Both the position numbers and the translations under genes were made by a program. A DNA stretch of 64,000 nt. Origin: Pedobacter sp. BAL39 (GTDB lineage Bacteria > Bacteroidota > Bacteroidia > Sphingobacteriales > Sphingobacteriaceae). Positions 8,757 to 17,469 of this stretch are shown here, piece by piece. Numbering within the stretch: the stretch's first letter is position 1; each line of letters opens with the position of its first letter. The notes under the pieces are model-generated. The model was not told the DNA's origin, searched no databases, and saw only the letters and a list, made by a program, of their open reading frames with translations. The DNA lies in the NCBI RefSeq assembly GCF_000170795.1, contig NZ_ABCM01000009.1:149399-213398 (forward strand). The letters run 5' to 3'.

Positions 8757-8795
8757 AAATAAAAAAAGACCTCCTGATATTCATCTAAAGGTCTT
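8757..8795 (-). terminator. Rho-independent terminator (minus strand)
   Basis: Arms 8766-8772 (AAGACCT) and 8789-8795 (AGGTCTT), with a T run on the minus strand (A run at 8761-8767). It lies downstream of the tRNA remnant at 8869-8898, mirroring the arrangement at 6552-6620. Confidence 0.7.
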
Positions 8796-8868
8796 CTGTT
8801 AAACCATTTTATCCGATATGAAAACTTTCGGATAATCTTCCCATGTTGTTCCCCAGGTGGGAAGTTAT

Positions 8869-8898
8869 GTGGTCCCGACGAGAATCGAACTCGTATCT
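8869..8898 (-). repeat. tRNA 3'-end remnant (candidate att site 2)
   Basis: On the minus strand it contains a perfect five-pair T-stem (ACGAG/CTCGT) around the loop TTCGATT, then the acceptor strand CGGGACC and discriminator A. No matching 5' acceptor strand (GGTCCCG) occurs within 100 bases upstream, so this is a tRNA 3' fragment, not a gene. Best read as an att site of an integrative element. Confidence 0.6.
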
Positions 8899-9026
8899 TA
8901 ATTCAGGTGGGTTCCATTTAACGGCGGAACTCGGATACGGTTTAACTGCTTATATCGCTTTTGACGCTCGATTGTAGATTTTTGTATTGTTGAATGCCTG
9001 TTATTTCGTCAAATTTTTAAAGCAGC

Positions 9027-9055
9027 AGCGGCTTTTCTGCATTAGAAAAGCCGCT
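9027..9055 (-). terminator. strong hairpin terminator after the HTH gene
   Basis: Perfect 12-bp stem (AGCGGCTTTTCT / AGAAAAGCCGCT) with a 5-base loop, 38 bp past the stop of the 9094-9369 gene. The right-hand T-rich flank on the minus strand is modest. Confidence 0.75.
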
Positions 9056-9093
9056 TAAAAGTTATTACAGTCTCCAAAAGTTATCCTAACAGA

Positions 9094-9369
9094 CTACTGC
9101 CCATCTCCTTCCCGCAGCAAACGAATTACGTCCGATTTCCGGAAACGGTTAGATCCGTTGATCTTTATTGGTATCAATATCTTCCTCTCAATCCAATAAT
9201 CGAGCGTTCGTGGCGAACGGTCTATCTTCATCAATACTTCCTTTGTGCTTAAATACTCTTCTTCCTTCTCCTCCAGTTTCTGAAAGAAACCTGTCATGCT
9301 CTTCATCACGCTCAACTGCTCCTTCTGACCATTGATCAGAAGTTTTAATAGAATGCTAATATATTTCAT
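9094..9369 (-). CDS. excisionase/MerR-like helix-turn-helix protein
   Basis: A 91-residue protein with a C-terminal HTH_17-type DNA-binding domain (LSTKEVLMKIDRSPRTLDYWIERKILIPIKING, then SNRFRKSDVIRLL). This type acts as an excisionase or small regulator in Bacteroidota conjugative and integrative elements. Its ATG overlaps the end of the DUF6266 gene by 4 bases (ATGA), so the two are translationally coupled. The N-terminal half is charged and possibly coiled-coil. Confidence 0.8.
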   Translation of the reverse strand: MKYISILLKLLINGQKEQLSVMKSMTGFFQKLEEKEEEYLSTKEVLMKIDRSPRTLDYWIERKILIPIKINGSNRFRKSDVIRLLREGDGQ

Positions 9370-10022
9370 GTGTTTAGGGATTTAGAAATGATGATCTGTC
9401 CGGTATAGACGCTATTGGAAATCATTTTTTGATTTCCGGAACGGAAACTCATATAGGTTTCTACTATGGTTACTCCTTTTAGCTTAGGCAGTGCAAGTAC
9501 CGCGCGAAGTGAAGATCTTTTTCCGCCGGCAATAACAAACACTGCATGATGGATCTCCGGATAGTAAGCCAGTAGCATAACCTGATCAGAGGCATAAGAA
9601 GCCCCCGGGCCAGCCGGATCGTCCCAGGTAAATTGCAATTCATTACCCTGCAACTCGACGCGTGGTTCAGCCGGAGCTTGTAATGTTCCTTTCGAAAGGA
9701 TCATTTTCGTATAATCAAACTGTACATTCGGATAGGTCCCAGATGCGGCGTCAAAATTCAGCGAGACTGCGATGTTGTGGGGATTCTTCTTTTGTTTTTT
9801 CGCCGTTACCTCAAAGCCGATATTGATGTAAGGATAAACCGAACTAAGCACTTTAATAACGGTACTCATCTTTTGTCGTACCGTTCGCTGCTTATCACTG
9901 ACGGAATTGGTCTTCCCGATTGTTCTGGAAACAAGTTTGCCATTTAAAATGTAGAAGACAACGTTTCCAATTCTTCCTGTTGAGGCTTCACTACCATAGC
10001 CTGTTTTTTTGTGTATTGCCAT
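9366..10022 (-). CDS. DUF6266-family protein
   Basis: A 218-residue protein matching my memory of DUF6266, a family of unknown function widespread in Bacteroidota such as Pedobacter. Seen: N-terminal RIGNVVFYILNGKLVSRTIG, a basic QRTVRQKM segment, and a C-terminal beta-rich half (FTWDDPAGPGASYASDQVMLLAYYP). It has no signal peptide or membrane segment. It precedes and overlaps the excisionase-like gene. Function unknown. Confidence 0.75.
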   Translation of the reverse strand: MAIHKKTGYGSEASTGRIGNVVFYILNGKLVSRTIGKTNSVSDKQRTVRQKMSTVIKVLSSVYPYINIGFEVTAKKQKKNPHNIAVSLNFDAASGTYPNVQFDYTKMILSKGTLQAPAEPRVELQGNELQFTWDDPAGPGASYASDQVMLLAYYPEIHHAVFVIAGGKRSSLRAVLALPKLKGVTIVETYMSFRSGNQKMISNSVYTGQIIISKSLNT

Positions 10023-10247
10023 ATATGTATTTATTTAAGTTTTACAAGTATTAATATTTCAGCCTGTCCTTTTTATAGGTATAAACCCTGCTAAAAACGC
10101 GTTGGCTATGCTTTCCGCTGTGCTTTTATAGCCTCTGGCTAAACAATTTCCTAACCAATGGTTACGCAATGGTTACGCAACCCTTTTCCAACAGCGAACA
10201 AGGTGCGAACGAGCACACAATAAGGTCTACTCAAAGACCTTAAGTTC

Positions 10248-11660
10248 TCAAGTCTTCAGTATATCTCGTACAAACTTGAAAACCTGCTCTACCTGGGACA
10301 AATCAGCGGTAAATAAATCAAGATCCAGTCGTTCTATAGGTTCATTCTCTCTACAGCACCTCACTTTAGCCAAACTGCCAAAGGCAACCTCATCACACAT
10401 TTGCTTAACTTGTGCAGGATTAAGTTTTAGCTTCAGGTTGATTAAGGCAAAATTCCCGGAATTTGAAAAGTGAAGTGTTCCGATTTCGCTGTAATTGTTG
10501 TAGATAGCAGTCAGTCTGTAAGTTGCTTTTTTCCTGTGCTCGGCAATCTTCAATTGTTGGCTATAGATGAGATCGTTATTGTAAGCATCAACTAAGGCCA
10601 TCTTATTTACACGTTCCAATCGCGTATCCTTTTTCGTTACATTTTTGGCAAACTTATGTATATAAGGGTTGAAACCAACCACCACTTCTATCGCTTCAAA
10701 CAAATACCCTACCCTGCTTATCGGAAAGCAGTAGAGCACAATTCCACTTCTGAGGGCCAGACTCAACCCGGGTATTGGCCTGGTTTGATAATTGTCATCC
10801 CAAATGATGATATAAAATCCGTACTGCGCGGCCATTTCCAATAACCCCACCCAGCGCTCGGCACAGGTGGGTTCAAAGTAAGAATGATCTGAACCTGGAC
10901 GCATTAGCACTACCCTGACAGTTTGATGCTTGCAATAGGCGCTCAAATTATCCAGGTTGATCCCACATTCATCGGAAGTAACAAATTCTATGTTCAGGTT
11001 TAACAAATTCAATTCCGAAATCAAATCCTCATCCATGCAATCAACGATGAGGCTGTCTCTCTCGTTAGTCAGCGTCCTTAAAATGGCTTTTATAGTTTTA
11101 CCCTCCCGGGAGATACAGGATGAATTCTCTGGGAACCAGAGCCCCTTTTGATGCAACATCTCATAGATGACTTGATTCAAAGCTTCATCAGACTCCTTGT
11201 TATTTTTCTTTTTTCTGTTTTCATCTATAAAATTCTGACAAAGATGGGAGTCAAAGCTCCAATCATATTCCTTTTGTCCGATGGTCAGATAATTTGGTTC
11301 TTTGAAATTAATGTTGCTCGACTTGCGATTGACAATTTGAGAAGGTAAGGTAAAAGCCGGCGTAGGGACTTTTTCCGTTGGACAGGGATTGGTCATAAAT
11401 GTTGCCACTTTTTTTTCTGTATATAAAATACCATGGATTTCCCTCAGCTCTTTATAAGCTAATCCCACATTTCCCGGTTTTGTGCCTAAGTGTTTGGCAA
11501 AATTGTTTATGGATGGCATTCTAAATTTAGGGGGATATTGTTCAGCAAGGTACTTCTGACGTATAAAATTTATGATTTGATGTTTGTGGCTCTTACCCTT
11601 CCTGTTTGAGGGTTTTAATTTGAAGTCGTTAGTCCAATCTTGTATCAATTTGAGATTCAT
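10248..11660 (-). CDS. GntR/MocR-like regulator with degenerate aminotransferase domain
   Basis: A 470-residue protein. Seen: an N-terminal GntR-type winged helix (RMPSINNFAKHLGTKPGNVGLAYKELREIHGILYTEKKVATFM, about residues 20-90) followed by a fold-type-I aminotransferase-like domain. In MocR proteins the PLP lysine sits in an S-K motif between a D-D-x-Y segment and a G-Y. Here the corresponding stretch reads WDDNYQ ... YCFPISRVGYLFEA, with Arg at the expected Lys position, so PLP binding may be lost (inference from motif order, not an alignment). No metabolic gene is adjacent; the flanks are mobile-element-like. Confidence 0.7.
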   Translation of the reverse strand: MNLKLIQDWTNDFKLKPSNRKGKSHKHQIINFIRQKYLAEQYPPKFRMPSINNFAKHLGTKPGNVGLAYKELREIHGILYTEKKVATFMTNPCPTEKVPTPAFTLPSQIVNRKSSNINFKEPNYLTIGQKEYDWSFDSHLCQNFIDENRKKKNNKESDEALNQVIYEMLHQKGLWFPENSSCISREGKTIKAILRTLTNERDSLIVDCMDEDLISELNLLNLNIEFVTSDECGINLDNLSAYCKHQTVRVVLMRPGSDHSYFEPTCAERWVGLLEMAAQYGFYIIIWDDNYQTRPIPGLSLALRSGIVLYCFPISRVGYLFEAIEVVVGFNPYIHKFAKNVTKKDTRLERVNKMALVDAYNNDLIYSQQLKIAEHRKKATYRLTAIYNNYSEIGTLHFSNSGNFALINLKLKLNPAQVKQMCDEVAFGSLAKVRCCRENEPIERLDLDLFTADLSQVEQVFKFVRDILKT

Positions 11661-12592
11661 TTACAGGCGCTAATAATAAACAAAAGGAGATTTATGCAAT
11701 AATAGCAATCAATGTCATAGTTATAAAATAATTCTATCTATATTAATATTACTGAACGTCCTTTATTAAAAATCTTTACAAAAGATTGATTTGCAGCGCA
11801 ATAGATGGAAGTAAAAACCAGTTATTTGTTTTGAAAAGTGTTCAGATCACGTTTGGAGTTTGGATGTGGTGAACTTTTTTAACTGACGATTAGCAGCTAC
11901 TTACCATCCTGAGGCAGGATTTCAATGACAATAAGCCCCTCTTGCCGCCAGAACTGTAGTACGGAATGTTAGGTTCATAAATTCATGTGAATAAATATCA
12001 ATAAATGCTATAATTTACTAAAAATTATATTTTATTAACTGTTAAAAACATTAAAAATACTATTAGTATATTTACAATATCAAGATTAAACGGGGGTAGC
12101 TCTTGGATAATTTTGATAAATTTTAATTGATTTGGCTTTTAAATCAACGAAACTTTGCATCAGTAGGCCTAGTAAACCAGAACAAGCAAAGTATGGATTG
12201 ATAGACGGCCCAATTTCTGTAACTTTACCCAGAAATATGGGCGTCTTCCGTGCTGCTTGTTCGGGAACTTCGGTTCCTACCCATACTAGGGGGTACTGAT
12301 GCGTGCGGGAGGCGACCATATTTTATTGTTCCCTCCTGCTATTAGGATCATTGCTTTATTGCCCTTAAACCCAAAAAGCAATGATGACCTTAAACTCTTA
12401 CCCTACTTCCGTTACCTTATCAACTTTCAATCTTGAACGGCATTGTCGTATGCCCTTAATCATATTCATTAACCCGGATCCACCAGGTTAACCCTAACCT
12501 CCTTTTTCCCTTTTTTATCTTTTGCCATTTCAAGGATTTTATCCCCATGGCAGAGCTATGTCCAATTTTTTAACCTCTAAAAAACAGCAACA
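11661..12592. other. 932-bp intergenic region
   Basis: An AT-rich stretch (11690-12080), then a more GC-rich stretch with no convincing gene. It contains one good hairpin at 12347-12385. A 77-codon minus-strand frame at 12086-12319 has no recognisable domain and I do not call it. The promoter of the 12593 operon presumably lies near 12500-12580. Confidence 0.5.
12347..12385. repeat. inverted repeat
   Basis: ATCATTGCTTT at 12347-12357 and AAAGCAATGAT at 12375-12385 form a perfect 11-bp stem with a 17-base loop, about 210 bp upstream of the 12593 gene. It could be a terminator remnant or a regulatory structure; no T run follows directly. Confidence 0.45.
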
Positions 12593-13261
12593 ATGAAAAC
12601 CTACATTAACAGCAGCAACCTGAACCTGGAGATCATTTTTCAGGTGATGAAAAAACGGATTGCCAAAGGATTCAAATCCAGCGATCTTTCCTTCCTGATT
12701 GGAAAAGAACACAACTACATAGACGGTGTAGAAAGCCTTGTTACACCATCCTATACCACACAAGATCTGAATTTCATTTCTGAAGCTTTGGAAGAACAGA
12801 TCAACCCATCACCCGATGACACGGATATCAAAGAATATCCACTCTTTATCAATATAGAACGGCATCTCTTTGAATCCAGATACTTCCATATTTGCACCTC
12901 TTACTCATCCGTTGGGCACGCCCATGTTTATTTCATCCTCACTGAAGATGCCGACCTGAGACCAAAGCCGGTATTCGCTCAGATGCAATATGATCAGCAC
13001 GACCTGGTTAAACAAAAAATAGGCGCAATGCGGGACGAAGGATATTTTGAACAGCCCAAATGGCCTTACCAGATCTACCAGCACATCAGCAGAACCCTTG
13101 GACTAACCATTGATCCCCGATTGCTTAAAGACCTTTTGGATGACTTCTGCCTGGGCGATGGATTGGGAGGATTAAAAAAGCAATACGACAACGACCGATA
13201 TCAGTACGTATTTAACGCTACCCGCATCCGTTCTATTTTAGCAAAATCTAAATCGCTTTAA
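12593..13261 (+). CDS. hypothetical protein, first gene of RadC-like operon
   Basis: A 222-residue protein I do not recognise. No signal peptide or membrane segment. The N-terminal 40 residues (KKRIAKGFKSSDLSFLIGKEHNYI) could form a helix-turn-helix. The middle is beta-rich (YFHICTSYSSVGHAHVYFIL) and the C-terminus is helical (LGLTIDPRLLKDLLDDFCLGDGLGG). It is followed after 2 bp by the 82-residue gene and then the RadC-like gene, so it forms an operon of accessory character. Confidence 0.75.
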   Translation: MKTYINSSNLNLEIIFQVMKKRIAKGFKSSDLSFLIGKEHNYIDGVESLVTPSYTTQDLNFISEALEEQINPSPDDTDIKEYPLFINIERHLFESRYFHICTSYSSVGHAHVYFILTEDADLRPKPVFAQMQYDQHDLVKQKIGAMRDEGYFEQPKWPYQIYQHISRTLGLTIDPRLLKDLLDDFCLGDGLGGLKKQYDNDRYQYVFNATRIRSILAKSKSL

Positions 13262-13263
13262 CC

Positions 13264-13512
13264 ATGTATGAATTAAGTAAAGGAATGGCCACGATCCATA
13301 TTCCCATTTTTGAAGATTTTGAATCTACCTTCATCCTGGAACTACAGAGAGACCTCGTCTCGGTAATGGACATGATCCAGATGGCGCGGAAAACGTCTGA
13401 CCTGGATGATTATCCCCAGGGAAACATGGAAAGTATTTTCCAGTTGTACAGGGCACTCATGCCTACACGGGAAGAAATTGAAGAAACACACCCATTTATT
13501 GAAGACTTATAA
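13264..13512 (+). CDS. small hypothetical protein, second gene of RadC-like operon
   Basis: An 82-residue acidic protein (MYELSKGMATIHIPIFEDFESTF...), mostly helical, with no known motif. It begins 2 bp after the upstream stop and ends 11 bp before the RadC-like gene, which supports it being a real gene. Function unknown. Confidence 0.65.
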   Translation: MYELSKGMATIHIPIFEDFESTFILELQRDLVSVMDMIQMARKTSDLDDYPQGNMESIFQLYRALMPTREEIEETHPFIEDL

Positions 13513-13523
13513 ACCATTACGTC

Positions 13524-14030
13524 ATGTTAAAGAACCTCCACAATATCCCAAGCATCGAGCTGAGTTTCAAGCCTAAATTCAAGCTCTGTGACCGTCCAAA
13601 AGTAAGCAGGTCACATGACCTCTATCAGATCCTGATGAACAACTGGAATCAAAATACCATCGGCTTTATCGAAGAATTCAAAGTGATTCTGCTCAACACA
13701 TCAGGCATCGTATTGGGACTGCTCCCTGTTGCGTCAGGTGGAATTGGTGGGGTGTTAGTAGACATCAGAATTATACTGGTAGCAGCAATCAACAGTGGCG
13801 CCAGTGGAATCGTACTCGCACACAACCATCCCTCGATGAACCTTGCTCCAAGCAAGGCAGACATTGACATCACCAATCAGATCAAACAAGGCGCTGCGCT
13901 TTTGAACATCAAGCTGATTGACCACCTGATCATTAGTAATGATGGTTATCTAAGCTTTGCTGATCAGCAGATGCTCAACACCAAACAGCCAAGGCAGCTA
14001 TTAGAAAACTTCGAAATGACGTTGGTCTAA
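13524..14030 (+). CDS. RadC-like JAB/MPN-domain protein
   Basis: A 168-residue protein with an intact JAMM metal motif: Glu near residue 50-51 (FIEEFKVILL), then H100-x-H102, Ser110 and Asp113 (HNHPSMNLAPSKADID). RadC-family proteins were named for DNA repair, but the function is not established. Short stand-alone versions are common on Bacteroidota mobile elements. The N-terminal helix-hairpin-helix of full-length RadC is missing. Last gene of the 12593-14030 operon. Confidence 0.88.
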   Translation: MLKNLHNIPSIELSFKPKFKLCDRPKVSRSHDLYQILMNNWNQNTIGFIEEFKVILLNTSGIVLGLLPVASGGIGGVLVDIRIILVAAINSGASGIVLAHNHPSMNLAPSKADIDITNQIKQGAALLNIKLIDHLIISNDGYLSFADQQMLNTKQPRQLLENFEMTLV

Positions 14031-14057
14031 GTTAGCCAGCCTAATATACAGGAATGA

Positions 14058-14086
14058 AAGTTATTCGGGCGATGCCCGAATAACTT
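14058..14086. terminator. bidirectional hairpin between convergent genes
   Basis: A perfect 13-bp stem (AAGTTATTCGGGC / GCCCGAATAACTT) with a 3-base loop, between the RadC-like stop (14030) and the M1 peptidase stop (14106). T runs are short. Confidence 0.75.
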
Positions 14087-14105
14087 GTACGCATCAAAAT
14101 ATCAT

Positions 14106-16079
14106 TTAATTGGCACTCCATTTATTGTTCTCAGTATTTCCGTCAGGCAATACTTCATCTGGATCTATGGTTACCTCAACAAGGTCCTCTGTTGTTGGAT
14201 ATCTTACTGTCCACCCTTTGTTTTTCATCCAAACATCAACGGGAATCTTAATTCGATCAGACTTCCCACTTTTTGTTTTTATACCAAGAATGATGGGCAA
14301 TGGCATCTTTTCCATATTAACCACCCGAATGGTATAGGCGACCAAAGCACCGTTTTCTTTGATTGGCTTTACTTCGGCAATGGCCTGGTCGTTTTTCCAG
14401 TTATTCAAAAACCAGCTTCTCCAAAACCAGGACAGGTCTTCCCCTGCACCATTTTCCATTGACCGGAAAAAGTCAAATGGAGTAGGATGTTTGTAGGCCC
14501 AATTTCTGATATACTCTTTAAATGCATAGTCGAAACGCTCCTTACCAAGGATCTGTTCCCGCAGCAGCGTCAAGGCATTTGCAGGCTTATCGTATAAATT
14601 GATCCCGATGTTCCATTCGGACATGCCATCTGGAATCAACATGACGTTCTCGACAGCAGGCAGACCTAGTATAGTGCCGATAGAATGCCATGGCCAGGCG
14701 CCCGGATCATACTCGCCTTTATTGAACTCTACAGTCGAAATTCGGTTAATAAAACTATTGAATCCCTCGTCCATCCATCCAAACTTCCGCTCATTCGAGC
14801 CAACGATCATTGGAAACCAGGTGTGACCAAGCTCATGGTCCACTACCCCCCATGCATCAGCCCCTTTTGCATCCCATCTACAAAAAACAATCCCGGGATA
14901 TTCCATTCCGCCTAAATTAGCAGCAATATTTACCGCCATAGGATAAGGATATTCAAACCACGTGTTTGAGTAGTGTTCAACACTCGCCTTCACGTACTCC
15001 ACTCCTCTCCCATAGCTGTCTCTGCCATTGCTTTCTATCGGCTGTGCAGAAACGGCAAGCGATTTTTTACCACTTGGCAAATTGATGCGCGCAGCATCCA
15101 GTACAAATGCCTTCGACGATGCCCAGGCCGCATCCCTGGCGTTAGTAATCTTGAACTTCCAAACCAGATTGTCTTTTGGCGGCCGCGACGTTGGCTCAGT
15201 TACCTCTGCCTCGGTGCGGATGTGAACGATCGCATCACTTGACTTAGCCGCATTCCATCTTCGTAACTGTTCTGCAGTAAAAACTTCCTGCGGATTTAAC
15301 AGTTCGCCTGAACCCATAACCAAGTGGCTGGCCGGTGCAGTAACCGAATAGTTGATATCGCCATACTCGCAGTAAAACTCACCACCACCCCAGTAAGGCA
15401 AGGTATTCCATCCAATAACGTCGTCATAGACGCACATGCGTGGAAACCACTGTCCGACGGCATAAATTTCCCCGTTCTTTGTTGTAAAGTGACCGGTGCG
15501 ATCCGAACCTTCTTTTGGAATGATATACGAATAGTTCATTTTGATGGTGATGACATCCCCGCTGGGAGCCATTGGCTGATCCAAACGGATCTGCATCCGT
15601 GTGTCTTCGATAAGCGAAGTAAATTTTACCTGCCTGGATTTTCTGGAAACACTCACATTTGAGATTTTATAACCGCCGTCAAACTTCTCGCCCTGTGCAC
15701 CATACCTGCTGCCCGGAGCTGTGATCGCAAACCCTCTCGAGCTTTCCTTGAATGTATTTTGGTCCAACTGCAACCAGAGAAATTGCAGATGGTCCGGACT
15801 GTTGTTTTTATAGGTAATGGTAATTACCCCGCTTACTTCATGCTTCGCTTCATCCAGGCTTACGGCAATTGTGTAATCTACCCTATTTTGCCAGTATTTT
15901 GGTCCCGGTACGCCACTGGCCGATCTCCTGTCGTTTCCATCCTGGGTGTAAAATAAAGGATCAAATGCAGCAGAAGGGCTATAGTTGCTTACCCCTAACT
16001 TTGATGGGGTCTGTTGCGCGAATGCATGAAATTGGGAGACACAAAGTAAGGCGATGCCGCAAATAAAGAATTTAAACAT
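14106..16079 (-). CDS. M1-family zinc metallopeptidase (aminopeptidase-like), secreted
   Basis: A 657-residue protein with a signal peptide (ends near FHAFAQQTP). Seen: the M1 exopeptidase motif GGMEYPG and the zinc site H415-E-L-G-H419 with the third ligand Glu438 exactly 18 residues later (NERKFGWMDEGFN), so all catalytic ligands are present. It should cleave peptides in the periplasm or outside the cell. It is the last gene after TlpA (36-bp gap) of the sigma/FecR/SusC/SusD operon, suggesting that the imported material is peptidic (inference). Confidence 0.93.
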   Translation of the reverse strand: MFKFFICGIALLCVSQFHAFAQQTPSKLGVSNYSPSAAFDPLFYTQDGNDRRSASGVPGPKYWQNRVDYTIAVSLDEAKHEVSGVITITYKNNSPDHLQFLWLQLDQNTFKESSRGFAITAPGSRYGAQGEKFDGGYKISNVSVSRKSRQVKFTSLIEDTRMQIRLDQPMAPSGDVITIKMNYSYIIPKEGSDRTGHFTTKNGEIYAVGQWFPRMCVYDDVIGWNTLPYWGGGEFYCEYGDINYSVTAPASHLVMGSGELLNPQEVFTAEQLRRWNAAKSSDAIVHIRTEAEVTEPTSRPPKDNLVWKFKITNARDAAWASSKAFVLDAARINLPSGKKSLAVSAQPIESNGRDSYGRGVEYVKASVEHYSNTWFEYPYPMAVNIAANLGGMEYPGIVFCRWDAKGADAWGVVDHELGHTWFPMIVGSNERKFGWMDEGFNSFINRISTVEFNKGEYDPGAWPWHSIGTILGLPAVENVMLIPDGMSEWNIGINLYDKPANALTLLREQILGKERFDYAFKEYIRNWAYKHPTPFDFFRSMENGAGEDLSWFWRSWFLNNWKNDQAIAEVKPIKENGALVAYTIRVVNMEKMPLPIILGIKTKSGKSDRIKIPVDVWMKNKGWTVRYPTTEDLVEVTIDPDEVLPDGNTENNKWSAN

Positions 16080-16115
16080 TGAAATGATTGTCTTTAGTTA
16101 TAGGATCTACGCTTA

Positions 16116-17393
16116 TTAAATTGCCTTTTGTGATTGCTCAATCATCGCAGCTATTTCTTCAACCGCAGCCTCCTGGCCACCGGAAAAACCTACGACCGAA
16201 AAACGGATATTGCCGTTTTTGTCTATCACTATTTTAGCCGGAATCCCCCCAACGTTATAGCTTTGGGCAACGGGGTTAGCACCCTTATCATTCTTAAGGT
16301 CCATCAGCACTTCAAAAGGATAATGGTTTTCCATCATATAATTTTTTGCAAGCATTGGCGCATTTGCATCATTTTCGTAGGTATGAATGAACAAAAATTT
16401 CACATTGGGATCGTCCTTGAAGCGCTCAACAGCATTTTTCATGATTGGAAAAGAAGCTTTACAAGGCCCGCACCATGTTGCCCAGAAATCAAGAACAACT
16501 GTTTTCCCTTTTAAATCTGCCAGTGAAACGGTTTTCCCGTCCAGATCCTTTAAACTGAAGTTTGCTGCAGGAGTATTTATGATCGTTTTCGATACATCCT
16601 CCCTGATTTTCTCCACCATTGCTTTATTGACAGAAACCAGATAGGCATCATAATCTGCATTACTCCCTTTCACCTTGCCAAATAAGATTTTTAAATTGCG
16701 CTTCATCGATTCGGAGGCTAAACCCAATTTTGCTGCCTTATCCAGCACTTCGAAACCCTCACTGTCCTTACCCAATTGCATCAATACAGACGCATAGGAC
16801 TCGTATGCTTCTGCATCTGCATATTCAGGACGTCCATATAACTGCTTGAGTACCGGTAAGGCTGCCTGGTAATTCTTCTGCGTAACGTACAATTTGCTTA
16901 ACGCTTTTGCGTAAATAGGATATCCCGAGGCAGCAATTTGCACAGCCGGGTCATAATTATTGGATATGACACAGCGATAGGAATGGACCAGGGCCCTGTT
17001 ATACAACTCAATTGCCAACTTAAAATGTCCTTTTTTTTCCAGGTCAGAAGCCACGTTTGCCCAGCCTTGCGCTTTCCAGGACTGGGTTTCCATCATATTG
17101 GCATACTTCATTGCCTTGGCCGTATTATTCACTCTTGCATAGGCAGACGCCACAGAATAGCGTGCGTGATCATACTGTATCCTGTCGGCAGAATCACTCT
17201 TCAGCACTGGGAATTTCTGGAGCCAGGTGGCATATAACTTTTCCTTTTTTACAGCGTCTTTTTCATCGTAGATCAGGCGTAAGTTTTCGCTTCTGGAGCT
17301 GCCCGTCTTTTTTGGTTGATCATTTCCTTGTGCAAAAACTTGATAAGCTGAAAGTTGCAGCATGACCATTAGTATTAAAAGATTCTTTTTCAT
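16116..17393 (-). CDS. TlpA-like thioredoxin with N-terminal TPR-like region (cassette 2)
   Basis: A 425-residue secreted protein. Seen: signal peptide (MLQLSAYQVFAQG), a helical TPR-like region over residues 60-240, then a TlpA/ResA-type thioredoxin domain with active site W-C308-G-P-C311 and a cis-Pro loop (VGGIPAKIVIDKNG). Members reduce disulfides in the periplasm. It lies 76 bp after SusD and 36 bp before the M1 peptidase, in the same operon. Confidence 0.93.
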   Translation of the reverse strand: MKKNLLILMVMLQLSAYQVFAQGNDQPKKTGSSRSENLRLIYDEKDAVKKEKLYATWLQKFPVLKSDSADRIQYDHARYSVASAYARVNNTAKAMKYANMMETQSWKAQGWANVASDLEKKGHFKLAIELYNRALVHSYRCVISNNYDPAVQIAASGYPIYAKALSKLYVTQKNYQAALPVLKQLYGRPEYADAEAYESYASVLMQLGKDSEGFEVLDKAAKLGLASESMKRNLKILFGKVKGSNADYDAYLVSVNKAMVEKIREDVSKTIINTPAANFSLKDLDGKTVSLADLKGKTVVLDFWATWCGPCKASFPIMKNAVERFKDDPNVKFLFIHTYENDANAPMLAKNYMMENHYPFEVLMDLKNDKGANPVAQSYNVGGIPAKIVIDKNGNIRFSVVGFSGGQEAAVEEIAAMIEQSQKAI

Positions 17394-17469
17394 ATAGCTT
17401 GATTAGTGGGAAAGTGTGCTTTCGCCTTTTGTTTATTTTTTGTTCGTAATTATGGATGGATATCGGCAA

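Larger units (their letters stand above)
8631..9093. other. intergenic gap with tRNA remnant and two terminators
   Basis: A 463-bp stretch holding a terminator (8757-8795), a tRNA 3'-end remnant (8869-8898) and a strong hairpin (9027-9055). The bases just upstream of the AlbA_2 start (8640-8680) are AT-rich and probably contain its promoter. No gene seen. Confidence 0.6.

Noticed and set aside
8830..8960. A possible complete tRNA gene on the minus strand
   Set aside because: Only the T-arm and acceptor 3' strand are present; no D-arm, anticodon arm or 5' acceptor strand fit upstream within 100 bases. Kept as a remnant.
12289..12295. Single GGGGGTA resembling the operator half site
   Set aside because: No second half at 22 bp on either side. 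Single TACCCCC words also occur inside coding genes (for example near 5738 and 27245), so a single half is not evidence.
12086..12319. 77-codon minus-strand frame in the 11661-12592 gap
   Set aside because: No recognisable domain, no neighbour on the same strand, and an atypical composition; the region has other signs of being non-coding (hairpin at 12347-12385). It could still be real, but I cannot support it.
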